Below, one piece after another: positions 1 through 6,721 of a stretch of 10,405 nucleotides of DNA. Made by a program: the position numbers and the translations under genes. Origin of the DNA: Rhodocyclaceae bacterium UBA6160 (GTDB lineage: Bacteria > Pseudomonadota > Gammaproteobacteria > Burkholderiales > Rhodocyclaceae). The DNA is taken from positions 1 to 10,405 of the forward strand of contig DIUK01000116.1 in assembly GCA_002422995.1 (NCBI GenBank). Reading direction: 5' to 3'. The first letter of the stretch is position 1, and every line of letters starts with the position of its first letter. A model generated the notes under the pieces. That model did not search any database, was not told the DNA's origin, and saw only the letters and a list, made by a program, of their open reading frames with translations.

Positions 1-129
1 GGGGGATTACCTACTGGATTTAACCTAAATTTACAAGGTGGTTTATTATATCGGTTAGCATTATAAAAATTTAAAATTAACAAAGTTAAACAATTGGGAG
101 CAGGACAACGTACTTGGTCATTTTTTCAA
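1..129. other. AT-rich region after the last gene, no assignable gene
   Basis: Hand counts give 37% GC for 1-60 and 28% for 61-120. I see no hairpin plus T-run terminator after the deacetylase-like stop. One minus frame (about 131 to 1) stays open to the left edge and contains a CPAPNC segment and a later cysteine, loosely like the zinc-ribbon start of some transposases. A plus-strand frame is open from 1 to 66. Both are too short to call. Confidence 0.5.
60..89 (-). promoter_or_regulatory. Possible promoter reading leftward out of the window
   Basis: On the minus strand TTAACT (89-84), 18 bases, then a perfect TATAAT (65-60). It would drive whatever lies left of the window. The spacer is nearly pure A/T, so a chance match is quite possible. 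Confidence 0.25.
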
Positions 130-918
130 TCAAACCTTACTGGTTGCACGAAATGGATCGCGCAAGCCACGGACAGCCTTTATGCCGTATGCAGATACGG
201 TGCGTAACAGCACTGGAACAAGCTTGTCATGAACCGGTCGTGCTGCCACATGTTTGAAATCGACAAATTTCTTCACGTTTTTTGTGACGAATTCAAGGAG
301 ATTTTTAATCGCTGTTTCGTCCATGCTATTAATATGCACACAGAGAGTCTGTATCCCAATTCCCACGCCTAGTGGTCGCCCCGTGAGTTGCGGAACAAGT
401 AACATCTCATTAACTCGGTAAGGGTAAAAGCCGAAACCGTCTGTGATAGCGATAAAACCCAGATTATGTAATGCGCTTAACGTGTTCAAGTCGAAAGAGT
501 GGGAGGGCGCCATAAAATATGGATGCCACACACCCTCGTTGCTGAGGATTTCTTTCCCTAAAGCCAAACGAGCCCGCTGCACACTGTAGAGATGGCCAGC
601 GAATTCTGAACGCTTCTGTAGTCCAAGCAAACCAGCTTGATTGCTGTCGTATAAATGATAAGTGCCGTGCTGCGCGATCGTATCGCCTAACCCACACCAC
701 TCCCGAACCATATTGAAAAAATCCGCCCTATCAGGCTCGATCTGCAACCCTGGGTCGCGGCAATCGGGAACGACACCGAGCACTGAATGAATACCTAGCG
801 CGGAAACAGCCTTCTTTAGCGGCAGAAATTTACTCCAAGCCATGCCTGGAGATATATCATCGAATCTTAAGATGAGTTCGCCACCCGGCCGGGCAACGCC
901 ATCATGAGGAATGGCCAT
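130..918 (-). CDS. DUF2334-like polysaccharide deacetylase family protein
   Basis: This 262-residue protein has no signal peptide or membrane segment, so it would act in the cytoplasm, perhaps on a sugar nucleotide or lipid-linked intermediate. The NodB-like metal site can be traced: LRFDDIS with Asp20 and Asp21, AQHGTYH with His84 and His88 (H-x3-H), SEFAG (104-108), and APSHSFD (137-143), which resembles the third motif of the DUF2334 branch. VHINSMD (194-200) may supply a late histidine. Whether it removes acetyl groups or has another carbohydrate-esterase-like role is unknown; an N-acetylated sugar such as pseudaminic acid or a GlcNAc derivative in the same glycan is a possible substrate. 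The ATG at 918 has GGAG four to five bases upstream and overlaps the previous gene by 17 bases. Confidence 0.72.
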   Translation of the reverse strand: MAIPHDGVARPGGELILRFDDISPGMAWSKFLPLKKAVSALGIHSVLGVVPDCRDPGLQIEPDRADFFNMVREWCGLGDTIAQHGTYHLYDSNQAGLLGLQKRSEFAGHLYSVQRARLALGKEILSNEGVWHPYFMAPSHSFDLNTLSALHNLGFIAITDGFGFYPYRVNEMLLVPQLTGRPLGVGIGIQTLCVHINSMDETAIKNLLEFVTKNVKKFVDFKHVAARPVHDKLVPVLLRTVSAYGIKAVRGLRDPFRATSKV

Positions 919-1993
919 ATATCTCCAACCAACGGCCTACTGAAGCATCGAGAGAAAAGCGACGTTGCACTCGTTCGCGCGCTGTTGTACCGATCTGTTT
1001 GCGTTCTGCGTCAGAGAGACACAAAACTCTCTGCAGATTATCTGCTAGAAGTTGGGGGTTTTTAGGAGGTACCAGAAATCCTGCATCTGCCAATAACTCA
1101 CGCACGCCCCCGCAGTCAGTCGCTACCACAGTGCATTCGCATGCCATTGCTTCGCCCACTGCCATTGGTAGTCCTTCCCAAGCTGAAGATAGAACAAATA
1201 TATCGGCAGCTGAAAGTAATCGACATATATCGCTTCGAATTCCCAAAAAATGCACCCGATTAGCTAAACCTAAGCTTAAAACTTGCTCCTCCAGCGATTC
1301 GCGCAATGACCCTTCTCCAACCACGATAGCCACAAATTGGCTCCCGCTGTCTTTAAGCAACGCTAGCGCAAAAAGTAAGTTGGGGTAATCCTTTGCTGGC
1401 TCCAAGCGCCCAACCGAAACGATGAGTTTCGTTTTTACGTCTAATCCAAGCTCCTTCACTACGTCATGGTGGGCGCTCTCTATCCTGCGGAACTGCTCAA
1501 GGGCGATCCCGTTATACAAAACCAGCAAAGGTCGTGATCCGGCAGCATTCTGATCAAGAAACTGCAGCGCCACCTCCTCGCTTACGCTGGTCGACACATC
1601 GGATAGACGTTCAGTCGCTCGATAAAAAAATCGCCGAAAAGGACTGCCGACGCGCGTGCTGTGCACCGTAGTCACGAGTTTGGGTAAATGGATGATGAGC
1701 CGTATTAGCCGTGTGAATACTATGGCGTGAAAAAGGTGGGCGTGGACCACATCGGGTCGAAAATCCGCAATCTCTTGTCGGAGTTTCCATGCAGTGGAAA
1801 GAACATCGAGTACGCCCTTGGCCTGAAGACATACGATGTTCACATTTGAATTACGCGGCCTCAAATGGATGGGACCGGTAAGCGCCACTAAACGCACTTC
1901 GTGACCAAGCTTTACATACGCATCGGCAAGGTCGACCATTACTCTTTCAGCGCCACCAACACCTAGACAGGTACCAACGAGGATAATTTTCAC
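902..1993 (-). CDS. Glycosyltransferase family 4 (GT-B)
   Basis: This 363-residue retaining glycosyltransferase is very typical of GT4. GGAERV (13-18) marks the N-terminal Glyco_transf_4 domain, followed by VVHAHLFHA (82-90) and TTVHS (108-112). The donor domain has VLYNGI (158-163), SVGRLEPAKDY (193-203), VVGEGSLRESLE (224-235) and the complete E-x7-E motif in EGLPMAVGEAMA (Glu273 and Glu281). Donor and acceptor cannot be told from the sequence. The start is GTG at 1993, overlapping the preceding stop by four bases, with AGGA six bases upstream. The end overlaps the deacetylase-like gene by 17 bases, indicating one transcript for these three genes. Confidence 0.87.
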   Translation of the reverse strand: MKIILVGTCLGVGGAERVMVDLADAYVKLGHEVRLVALTGPIHLRPRNSNVNIVCLQAKGVLDVLSTAWKLRQEIADFRPDVVHAHLFHAIVFTRLIRLIIHLPKLVTTVHSTRVGSPFRRFFYRATERLSDVSTSVSEEVALQFLDQNAAGSRPLLVLYNGIALEQFRRIESAHHDVVKELGLDVKTKLIVSVGRLEPAKDYPNLLFALALLKDSGSQFVAIVVGEGSLRESLEEQVLSLGLANRVHFLGIRSDICRLLSAADIFVLSSAWEGLPMAVGEAMACECTVVATDCGGVRELLADAGFLVPPKNPQLLADNLQRVLCLSDAERKQIGTTARERVQRRFSLDASVGRWLEIYGHSS

Positions 1994-3084
1994 AGCGAAT
2001 CCTGCATGGCCAATTGTTCAAAAGTTTCCTCAAAGCTGCGCTGTTTAGCAGCGAGAGAGTAGTGAGATTTAAAGAGAGCTTGGAGTTCGTACGCGTTGAA
2101 GATTTTTTCCCTTGCACAGATCGCGTTGATAGCTGACGCGAAGCTGATTGCATCTTGGCACAGCGTTCCAGCGCGCTCACCGACAGCCTCATATCCCATG
2201 AAAGCTTCCTGGGTGCCAATGACCGGCTTTCCATACATCAATGCTTCGGCAACCTTAGTTTTCATACCTGAACCGTCAAAAATAGGTGCCACTACAAAGG
2301 AGGCACGCTCATACCAACAGGAGACCGAATCAACGGTTCCGACTACGGTGATATTCGGATACGCCTCCAATTCGCCGCGGAACTCCTCGAATCCTTTACC
2401 AACGATCGCGATCGGGCACGACAGCCTTGGCGCTACTTCGCGCGCAAGCCATCGAACACCTTGAAGGTTAGCGTAAAAAGCCCCGCCAACAAAGAGACCG
2501 AAAGGTGGTTCATCGGGTTTGGCTGGAGGAACGGCTGTACCGGCTAAACAAAGCGGATGAATATCAGTTGCCCTGCGGCCGTAGAGGCGCTGGAGCAGGA
2601 AACTGTCCCGGCTATTCAGGCAAATGATGTGGTGGCTATAACGCACTGCCCACCTTTCCGCTAGCCAGTTCGCGAGTAGTACACCAACGGCCCTGATTGA
2701 AGGCTTTGCTTTAAGTGCACCCCAAAAAAAGCGCGCCTCCACGTTGTGAAAAAAGGTGACTACACGGCAAGCTGGCGCATGGGCCCTGATCGCGCGAGCT
2801 AGGCGCCCATAATTGGACCCTTCGATGTAGATCACGTCGATTCCTTCAGCCGCAATGATGTCTAGGCAACGCCGCTCTATTTCCGGATTCAGTCCGTCCA
2901 ACCATCCAACCAAGGCAGCAAGCCTGTGGCTTATCCCGGTAGGCTTAGGTCTAGTATCTACAAACAAGCTTGACAAGTTGATATGAAAAATATGGTCAAG
3001 AGCAAGACTATTTAGTTTAGCTAAAAGCTCACGCCCACCAACTGCACCATCTTCGATTAAATAAGAAAACTTTAAAATTCGCAT
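1990..3084 (-). CDS. GT-B glycosyltransferase (Glyco_trans_1_4-like)
   Basis: This 364-residue protein is a probable cytoplasmic glycosyltransferase of unknown donor. FFHNVE (111-116), ICLNSRD (154-160), a GGAFYANLQGVRWL segment (200-213) and GSGMKTKVAEALMYGKPVIG (271-290) are the hallmarks of a GT4-related group that often sits in O-antigen and exopolysaccharide loci. The GSGMKTKVAEAL element replaces the usual E-x7-E phosphate-binding region. The first 40 residues look less typical than usual for the N-terminal Rossmann start, and the 5' end of the gene is more AT-rich than the rest (hand count 42% in 3001-3060 versus 58% in 2521-2580). The ATG at 3084 lacks a good Shine-Dalgarno. The stop overlaps the next gene's GTG (GTGA). 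Confidence 0.8.
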   Translation of the reverse strand: MRILKFSYLIEDGAVGGRELLAKLNSLALDHIFHINLSSLFVDTRPKPTGISHRLAALVGWLDGLNPEIERRCLDIIAAEGIDVIYIEGSNYGRLARAIRAHAPACRVVTFFHNVEARFFWGALKAKPSIRAVGVLLANWLAERWAVRYSHHIICLNSRDSFLLQRLYGRRATDIHPLCLAGTAVPPAKPDEPPFGLFVGGAFYANLQGVRWLAREVAPRLSCPIAIVGKGFEEFRGELEAYPNITVVGTVDSVSCWYERASFVVAPIFDGSGMKTKVAEALMYGKPVIGTQEAFMGYEAVGERAGTLCQDAISFASAINAICAREKIFNAYELQALFKSHYSLAAKQRSFEETFEQLAMQDSL

Positions 3085-3138
3085 TGAATATTAGATGTTT
3101 TCCGTAATCAATAGGAAAGAATTAGTTAACATAGTTAA

Positions 3139-3166
3139 ATATTAAAAAATAAGGCTCTATTGGCAA
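3139..3166 (-). promoter_or_regulatory. Candidate promoter for the glycosyltransferase pair at 3084-902
   Basis: Just after the FkbM stop the minus strand has TTGCCA (3166-3161), 16 bases, then TAATAT (3144-3139), about 55 bases before the ATG at 3084. The surrounding 83-base gap (3085-3167) is AT-rich with no gene and no clear terminator. The match is moderate and could be chance. Confidence 0.3.
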
Positions 3167-3167
3167 T

Positions 3168-4001
3168 TCAGAGTTTATTATTAACAATAACCTTATTAGC
3201 GAAAACCATATTACCGCTAACAATCACATTAAAACTGTGGCTTTGTAGAATTTTAGTAACTTCATCGATGGTGTTTTGTCCTTTACGTTCAGGACCAGCA
3301 TCGACAGCTACATCGCGCACAGTCGTTGTTAACAGCCGTTTAGCACCTCTTAAAACTTCTGGTTCCCACCCTTCTGCCTCAATTTTCAAGAAATCTACCC
3401 TCTCATTATTAATGAAAAAATCATCCAGAGTTATCGCTTTAATGATTTTTTTATCGTATGGCACGTCAGGCTCAACTATTGAAGAATCTGCCGTTTTGGG
3501 TGCGAAATAAAAGGTCAAATCCTCAGATCGATCAGAAAGAGCTATTTTGTTTGAGTGTATATTACTTTTATTTTCTGTATTTGTTTTTAGACAATTAAAC
3601 GGAACAGGGTCAGGTTCAAATGCATAAATATTCTTTGCCAATTGACTTATTGCAATGCTAAATTCACCAATATTTGCCCCAACATCAACAACAGTGTCAC
3701 CTAACCTTACTCTAACGTTCGCATATTCGTATTTCTCTTTCACTGAATCAATTCTTTTTGAAACTCCATTAGGCCAACAATAGAGCTCCATTCTTATTTT
3801 TTCGTAAAAGTACAGGGCTCCATATACTTTATCTTGTGCAAGATAAACATCCTTCTTTGATTTCGAAAAATTAACAGTCAATGGTTTTCTATTTTTATTT
3901 ACGATAGATAAAAGTTTTGGGTAGATAAATAAATAAATTCTGTCTGGTAATAACTCTAAATATTTACTTATATTGCGAGCCATTCTGGTGTGTCTAAACA
4001 T
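3168..4001 (-). CDS. FkbM-family SAM-dependent methyltransferase
   Basis: This 277-residue protein is predicted to O-methylate a sugar or related glycan intermediate using S-adenosylmethionine; the acceptor is unknown. The class I methyltransferase core starts near residue 100. Motif I is VVDVGANIGEFS (104-115), YAFEPDP (126-132) supplies the acidic residue (Glu129) expected to bind the SAM ribose, IALSD is at 153-157, and the FkbM signature DFLKIEAEGWEPEVLRGA occupies 203-220. Residues 1-100 are a Lys/Tyr-rich region of unclear role. The ATG at 4001 has GGGA seven bases upstream. The gene is far more AT-rich than its neighbours (hand count 32% GC in 3181-3240 and 25% in 3901-3960) and has non-coding AT-rich DNA on both sides, so acquisition from a different source is likely. 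Confidence 0.85.
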   Translation of the reverse strand: MFRHTRMARNISKYLELLPDRIYLFIYPKLLSIVNKNRKPLTVNFSKSKKDVYLAQDKVYGALYFYEKIRMELYCWPNGVSKRIDSVKEKYEYANVRVRLGDTVVDVGANIGEFSIAISQLAKNIYAFEPDPVPFNCLKTNTENKSNIHSNKIALSDRSEDLTFYFAPKTADSSIVEPDVPYDKKIIKAITLDDFFINNERVDFLKIEAEGWEPEVLRGAKRLLTTTVRDVAVDAGPERKGQNTIDEVTKILQSHSFNVIVSGNMVFANKVIVNNKL

Positions 4002-4163
4002 TTTTAAATCCCATAAAAGTTATATTATTTTCAATATTTTAAATAATTTCGTAAAATAAAATTTTTACCCAATTTAGAAAAATAAATTGAGTAGTCAAGA
4101 GCTAATAAAACATGGTTATTTATAATTTACTTTTGGCCTGAATTTAATCGCTGGTTTCGTTTA
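4002..4163. other. AT-rich intergenic stretch upstream of the FkbM gene
   Basis: These 162 bases are the longest non-coding stretch in the window and are strongly AT-rich. They separate two genes in an otherwise overlapping series. I see no convincing open frame, no GC-rich hairpin followed by T residues, and no long repeat. A possible minus-strand promoter lies within and is listed separately. Confidence 0.6.
4071..4098 (-). promoter_or_regulatory. Candidate sigma70-type promoter for the FkbM gene
   Basis: On the minus strand TTGACT (4098-4093) is followed after 16 bases by TAAATT (4076-4071), about 70 bases before the ATG at 4001. The -35 box matches the consensus at five of six positions and the -10 box at four of six. 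Background AT richness makes chance matches likely. Confidence 0.35.
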
Positions 4164-5288
4164 TCATATTGACGATTTTTGGATTAAGCTAAATAGCTTT
4201 GAAGCGCTCTCAGCGGCAGTAAAGCAACTGGCGCGCTTCATCAACATATTCTTGGCCAACGGGTGCTCCAGAAGAGTGCGGATCGAATTAGCGAACTGGC
4301 ACGCATCTCCAACAGGGGTCAAGGGCCCCCAAAGCCCGCCTTCCAAGATCTCGTTAGCCCCAGATATGTCAGTTGACGCTACTGGACACCCGACCGCCAT
4401 GGCCTGAATTAGTACGCCCGGCAGGCCTTCAAAGAGTGAGGTAAGTACAAGGGCATCGGCCCGTTCCATATACGCAAAAGGATTGTCTTGGCGCCCAAGC
4501 ATCTTTACAGCGTCCTCAAGTCTTAGATCAGAGATGAGATGCTTGATCTGTGTTCGGAGCGGCCCATCGCCCAGCAATAAAAGCCGCACATCACGGTGCC
4601 GACGGACTTCTGCGAGTGCTTTCAGTAGGGTTTCGTGGTCTTTCTCCGGCGCGAACCGACCAACATGTAGCAGCGTAGTGTGCGCGCGGCCCAACTTCAA
4701 CCAAGGCTCGTCAAGTTGTTCTAGTGCCTGGTCCTGAATGTTTGGCGCGACCACCGGGTTATAAATAACCTGTATTTGCTCTTGGCGCACGCGCGTTAAA
4801 TTGACGTAGTCGGTCGCAACCCCGGAAGATACTGCGACTGTGTGGTCGGACCGCTGGATTGCGAAGCGCGCGAGGAACTTGAACACCGGCCACGATCGAT
4901 AAACATGAGCACTTATGTCGCCACTGATAAATGAGTGCAACGTTGTGATGATCTGGGGTTGGCATCCACTTAACATGCGTGCCAAGAGTGTCGGTATTGC
5001 GAAGGACACACCACGGGCAATGATAGCGTCAGGTCGGTTGCGCCAAATATAAATAACGAGTTGCGGTATGGCGAAGTAATGCCGTGGTAGTTTTAGCCAG
5101 TGCGGCACCCATTGACCGAGCATACGTCCGCACACGCCTGGCGGTAGCGTATCCATGCCCTGTTGGCTCGTGGTGAGAAGGGTGATGTCGCAGCCGCGCT
5201 TTTGAAGTTCTGGTGCTAAGTTGAAAAGATTTCTAGAAAACGGCGAAAGTTTGAAGTTGTCCAACTGAAAAATGGCGATCTTTAGCAT
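4164..5288 (-). CDS. Glycosyltransferase family 4 (GT-B)
   Basis: This 374-residue protein is probably a cytoplasmic or membrane-associated retaining glycosyltransferase using a nucleotide-sugar donor; donor and acceptor cannot be read from the sequence. The N-terminal acceptor domain contains SPFSRNLFNLAPEL-type helix residues (15-28) and ITTLHSF (114-120). The C-terminal donor domain has VIYNPV (174-179), HVGRFAPEKDHETLLKAL (208-225), LLLLGDGPL (236-244) and FEGLPGVLIQAMAVG (286-300). In the E-x7-E motif the second glutamate is replaced by glutamine (Glu287, Gln295), a variant I recall in the related EGLPGVLIQA subgroup, so it need not mean inactivity. It starts eight bases after the preceding stop without a visible Shine-Dalgarno, suggesting coupling to the upstream gene. 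It is the last gene before the AT-rich segment. Confidence 0.85.
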   Translation of the reverse strand: MLKIAIFQLDNFKLSPFSRNLFNLAPELQKRGCDITLLTTSQQGMDTLPPGVCGRMLGQWVPHWLKLPRHYFAIPQLVIYIWRNRPDAIIARGVSFAIPTLLARMLSGCQPQIITTLHSFISGDISAHVYRSWPVFKFLARFAIQRSDHTVAVSSGVATDYVNLTRVRQEQIQVIYNPVVAPNIQDQALEQLDEPWLKLGRAHTTLLHVGRFAPEKDHETLLKALAEVRRHRDVRLLLLGDGPLRTQIKHLISDLRLEDAVKMLGRQDNPFAYMERADALVLTSLFEGLPGVLIQAMAVGCPVASTDISGANEILEGGLWGPLTPVGDACQFANSIRTLLEHPLAKNMLMKRASCFTAAESASKLFSLIQKSSI

Positions 5289-5296
5289 GAGGTTTT

Positions 5297-6721
5297 TTAA
5301 TATTTTTTTAAAAACAGGTCAACTGCGCGAGTTAACCAGTACGCCATAGCATCGCGTTTAATGTCGATATAACTTTGCTCGTTGACAGAAAAGCCTGTGA
5401 TGCCTTTGTACCGCCATGCAAGCGAGCCTGGTACACCCGTTCCGATGATGTAGTATGCGCCGACGCTAATGGCGGCCTCAATTGGGCGTGCAGGCGGCTG
5501 CGTTAAGAGCAAAATAACCACTTCGTCTGGTGTTTCCAACTTGTATGCAACGTCCTGCCTATCCCATAGTGCCCTGCCGACCAAAATCGATGGTTTGCCC
5601 CAGTAGGTGGCCTCTAATCCAACTGTAGAGCCAAATGTGAGAACTGCACACGCAAGATCGAGTAGTTCGTAGGTCGAAACGCTGCTGGTAGGTGGAATGA
5701 GTTGTATATATGGAATCGCTGACAGCGTTTCGATCATCGCGCTCGCCGCACCTGTCTTGTCGCCCGCCTGGTTCGGATGCATGCGGACCACGACATCAAA
5801 CTCTCGCCCGATGCGCTCCGCTAGTTCCACGATAAATTCAACGGGATTTTGACTGGCCCGCGTGAACCATTGAGCGCCGGATATTTTCAATTCGTCGGCG
5901 CTGCTGGTGAATATGGCTAATACGGGCCGGTTGGTGCGCTGCAGCTTGCCCTGCTTCTGGTGTGTTGTGAAAGACTTGTCATTAGTTTCCACACCCTTAC
6001 GCCGTGATTCGAAGAAGTCGATACCAGACTGTCGGTCTAGATCAGGCTGCAGAAGGAACCGGCGAAGTTCCTCCTGCTTGAAATCTATGTCGTGTACTGA
6101 GCTGTTCGCTGTGACCGTGAGGTGCCGGTCACGACCCGAAACCTCAAGCACACTGAAATCACAACCTACTCGACGAGCTGCCAGCAGCGCACCACGGGTG
6201 GGGACGATACGGCCGTTAAAAAATTCGAGCCGGTCTAAGTGGCCTTTAACAAGCAATCTACTGATGGCTACATAGACAAACAAGCTGTGCTCTCGATAGC
6301 GGTTTGCAAGCTGGCGGTAAATCCAGCGACGAAGTGGCTGGTTTAAAGATGATTCGATATCGCCGCGGTAAAAGGTGAGGATGGTGGAATTAACACCAGC
6401 CTCCAGTTCCGCCGACTCGTCCGGTGTGAGAATCGGAAACGGTCCAGGGTAGCTTGTGTCGAGCAACAGCAATTCTGCCCGAGGCGCAGTTTGCCCCAGC
6501 GCCTTGTCGCGCACCCGGCGGCATTGCCGGCATGTGCCCTCATACCGCAACGGATTAGACACACAGCCCTTTACTGTGCCATTGCAACTTATGACCTTTA
6601 CTTGTGCACCTTGGAATTCTAGATCGGCAATGCGGGCAAGCACGATCTCGAAGGACTCGGTAAGGGCTGAGGGCAACAACACACCAATTGTCTGACCCTC
6701 ACGCAATGAGGGGGGGGTCAC
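5297..6721 (-). CDS. Capsule-polysaccharide-type (KpsS-like) glycosyltransferase, candidate pseudaminic acid transferase
   Basis: This 474-residue protein has no signal peptide or clear membrane segment. Its C-terminal half resembles the nucleotide-sugar half of capsule synthesis proteins and CDP-glycerol/KpsS-like GT-B enzymes: LAIFTSSADE (268-277), a VVRMHPNQ motif (311-318), and an STYELLDLACAVLTFGSTVGLEA stretch (about 349-371) followed by GKPSIL. Such folds commonly use CMP-linked acidic sugars. Together with the four-base GTGA overlap with pseI, this makes a CMP-Pse transferase the best inference; specificity is not shown by the sequence. The N-terminal half contains cysteines 46, 53, 64 and 67 in a C-x6-C-x10-C-x2-C pattern. 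The GTG at 6721 is chosen because GGGAGG lies four bases upstream. Codons 2-4 contain a run of eight C, so slippage there would shift the frame. Confidence 0.6.
   Translation of the reverse strand: MTPPSLREGQTIGVLLPSALTESFEIVLARIADLEFQGAQVKVISCNGTVKGCVSNPLRYEGTCRQCRRVRDKALGQTAPRAELLLLDTSYPGPFPILTPDESAELEAGVNSTILTFYRGDIESSLNQPLRRWIYRQLANRYREHSLFVYVAISRLLVKGHLDRLEFFNGRIVPTRGALLAARRVGCDFSVLEVSGRDRHLTVTANSSVHDIDFKQEELRRFLLQPDLDRQSGIDFFESRRKGVETNDKSFTTHQKQGKLQRTNRPVLAIFTSSADELKISGAQWFTRASQNPVEFIVELAERIGREFDVVVRMHPNQAGDKTGAASAMIETLSAIPYIQLIPPTSSVSTYELLDLACAVLTFGSTVGLEATYWGKPSILVGRALWDRQDVAYKLETPDEVVILLLTQPPARPIEAAISVGAYYIIGTGVPGSLAWRYKGITGFSVNEQSYIDIKRDAMAYWLTRAVDLFLKKY
6710..6717. repeat. Homopolymer tract, eight G on + (eight C in the coding strand)
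   Basis: The run spans the third base of codon 2 group through codon 4 of the minus-strand gene starting at 6721. With eight C the frame is open for 474 codons. With nine C it meets TGA as the eighth codon. With seven C it runs on to a TAG about 30 codons further. This is the arrangement of a simple phase-variation switch, but eight is near the lower limit for frequent slippage and no variant reads are available here. Confidence 0.5.

Noticed and set aside
1..66. Plus-strand 21-codon open frame ending TAA at 64-66
   Set aside because: It could be the tail of a converging gene, but it is too short and has no recognisable motif; the stop-free length is within chance.
4002..4163. Transcription terminator between the GT4 and FkbM genes
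   Set aside because: No stable GC stem with a T run could be found on the minus strand; only AT-rich sequence is present.
4483..4737. Plus-strand open frame of 84 codons rich in Ser and Arg
   Set aside because: Antisense to the GT4 gene at 5288-4164, with composition typical of a shadow frame.
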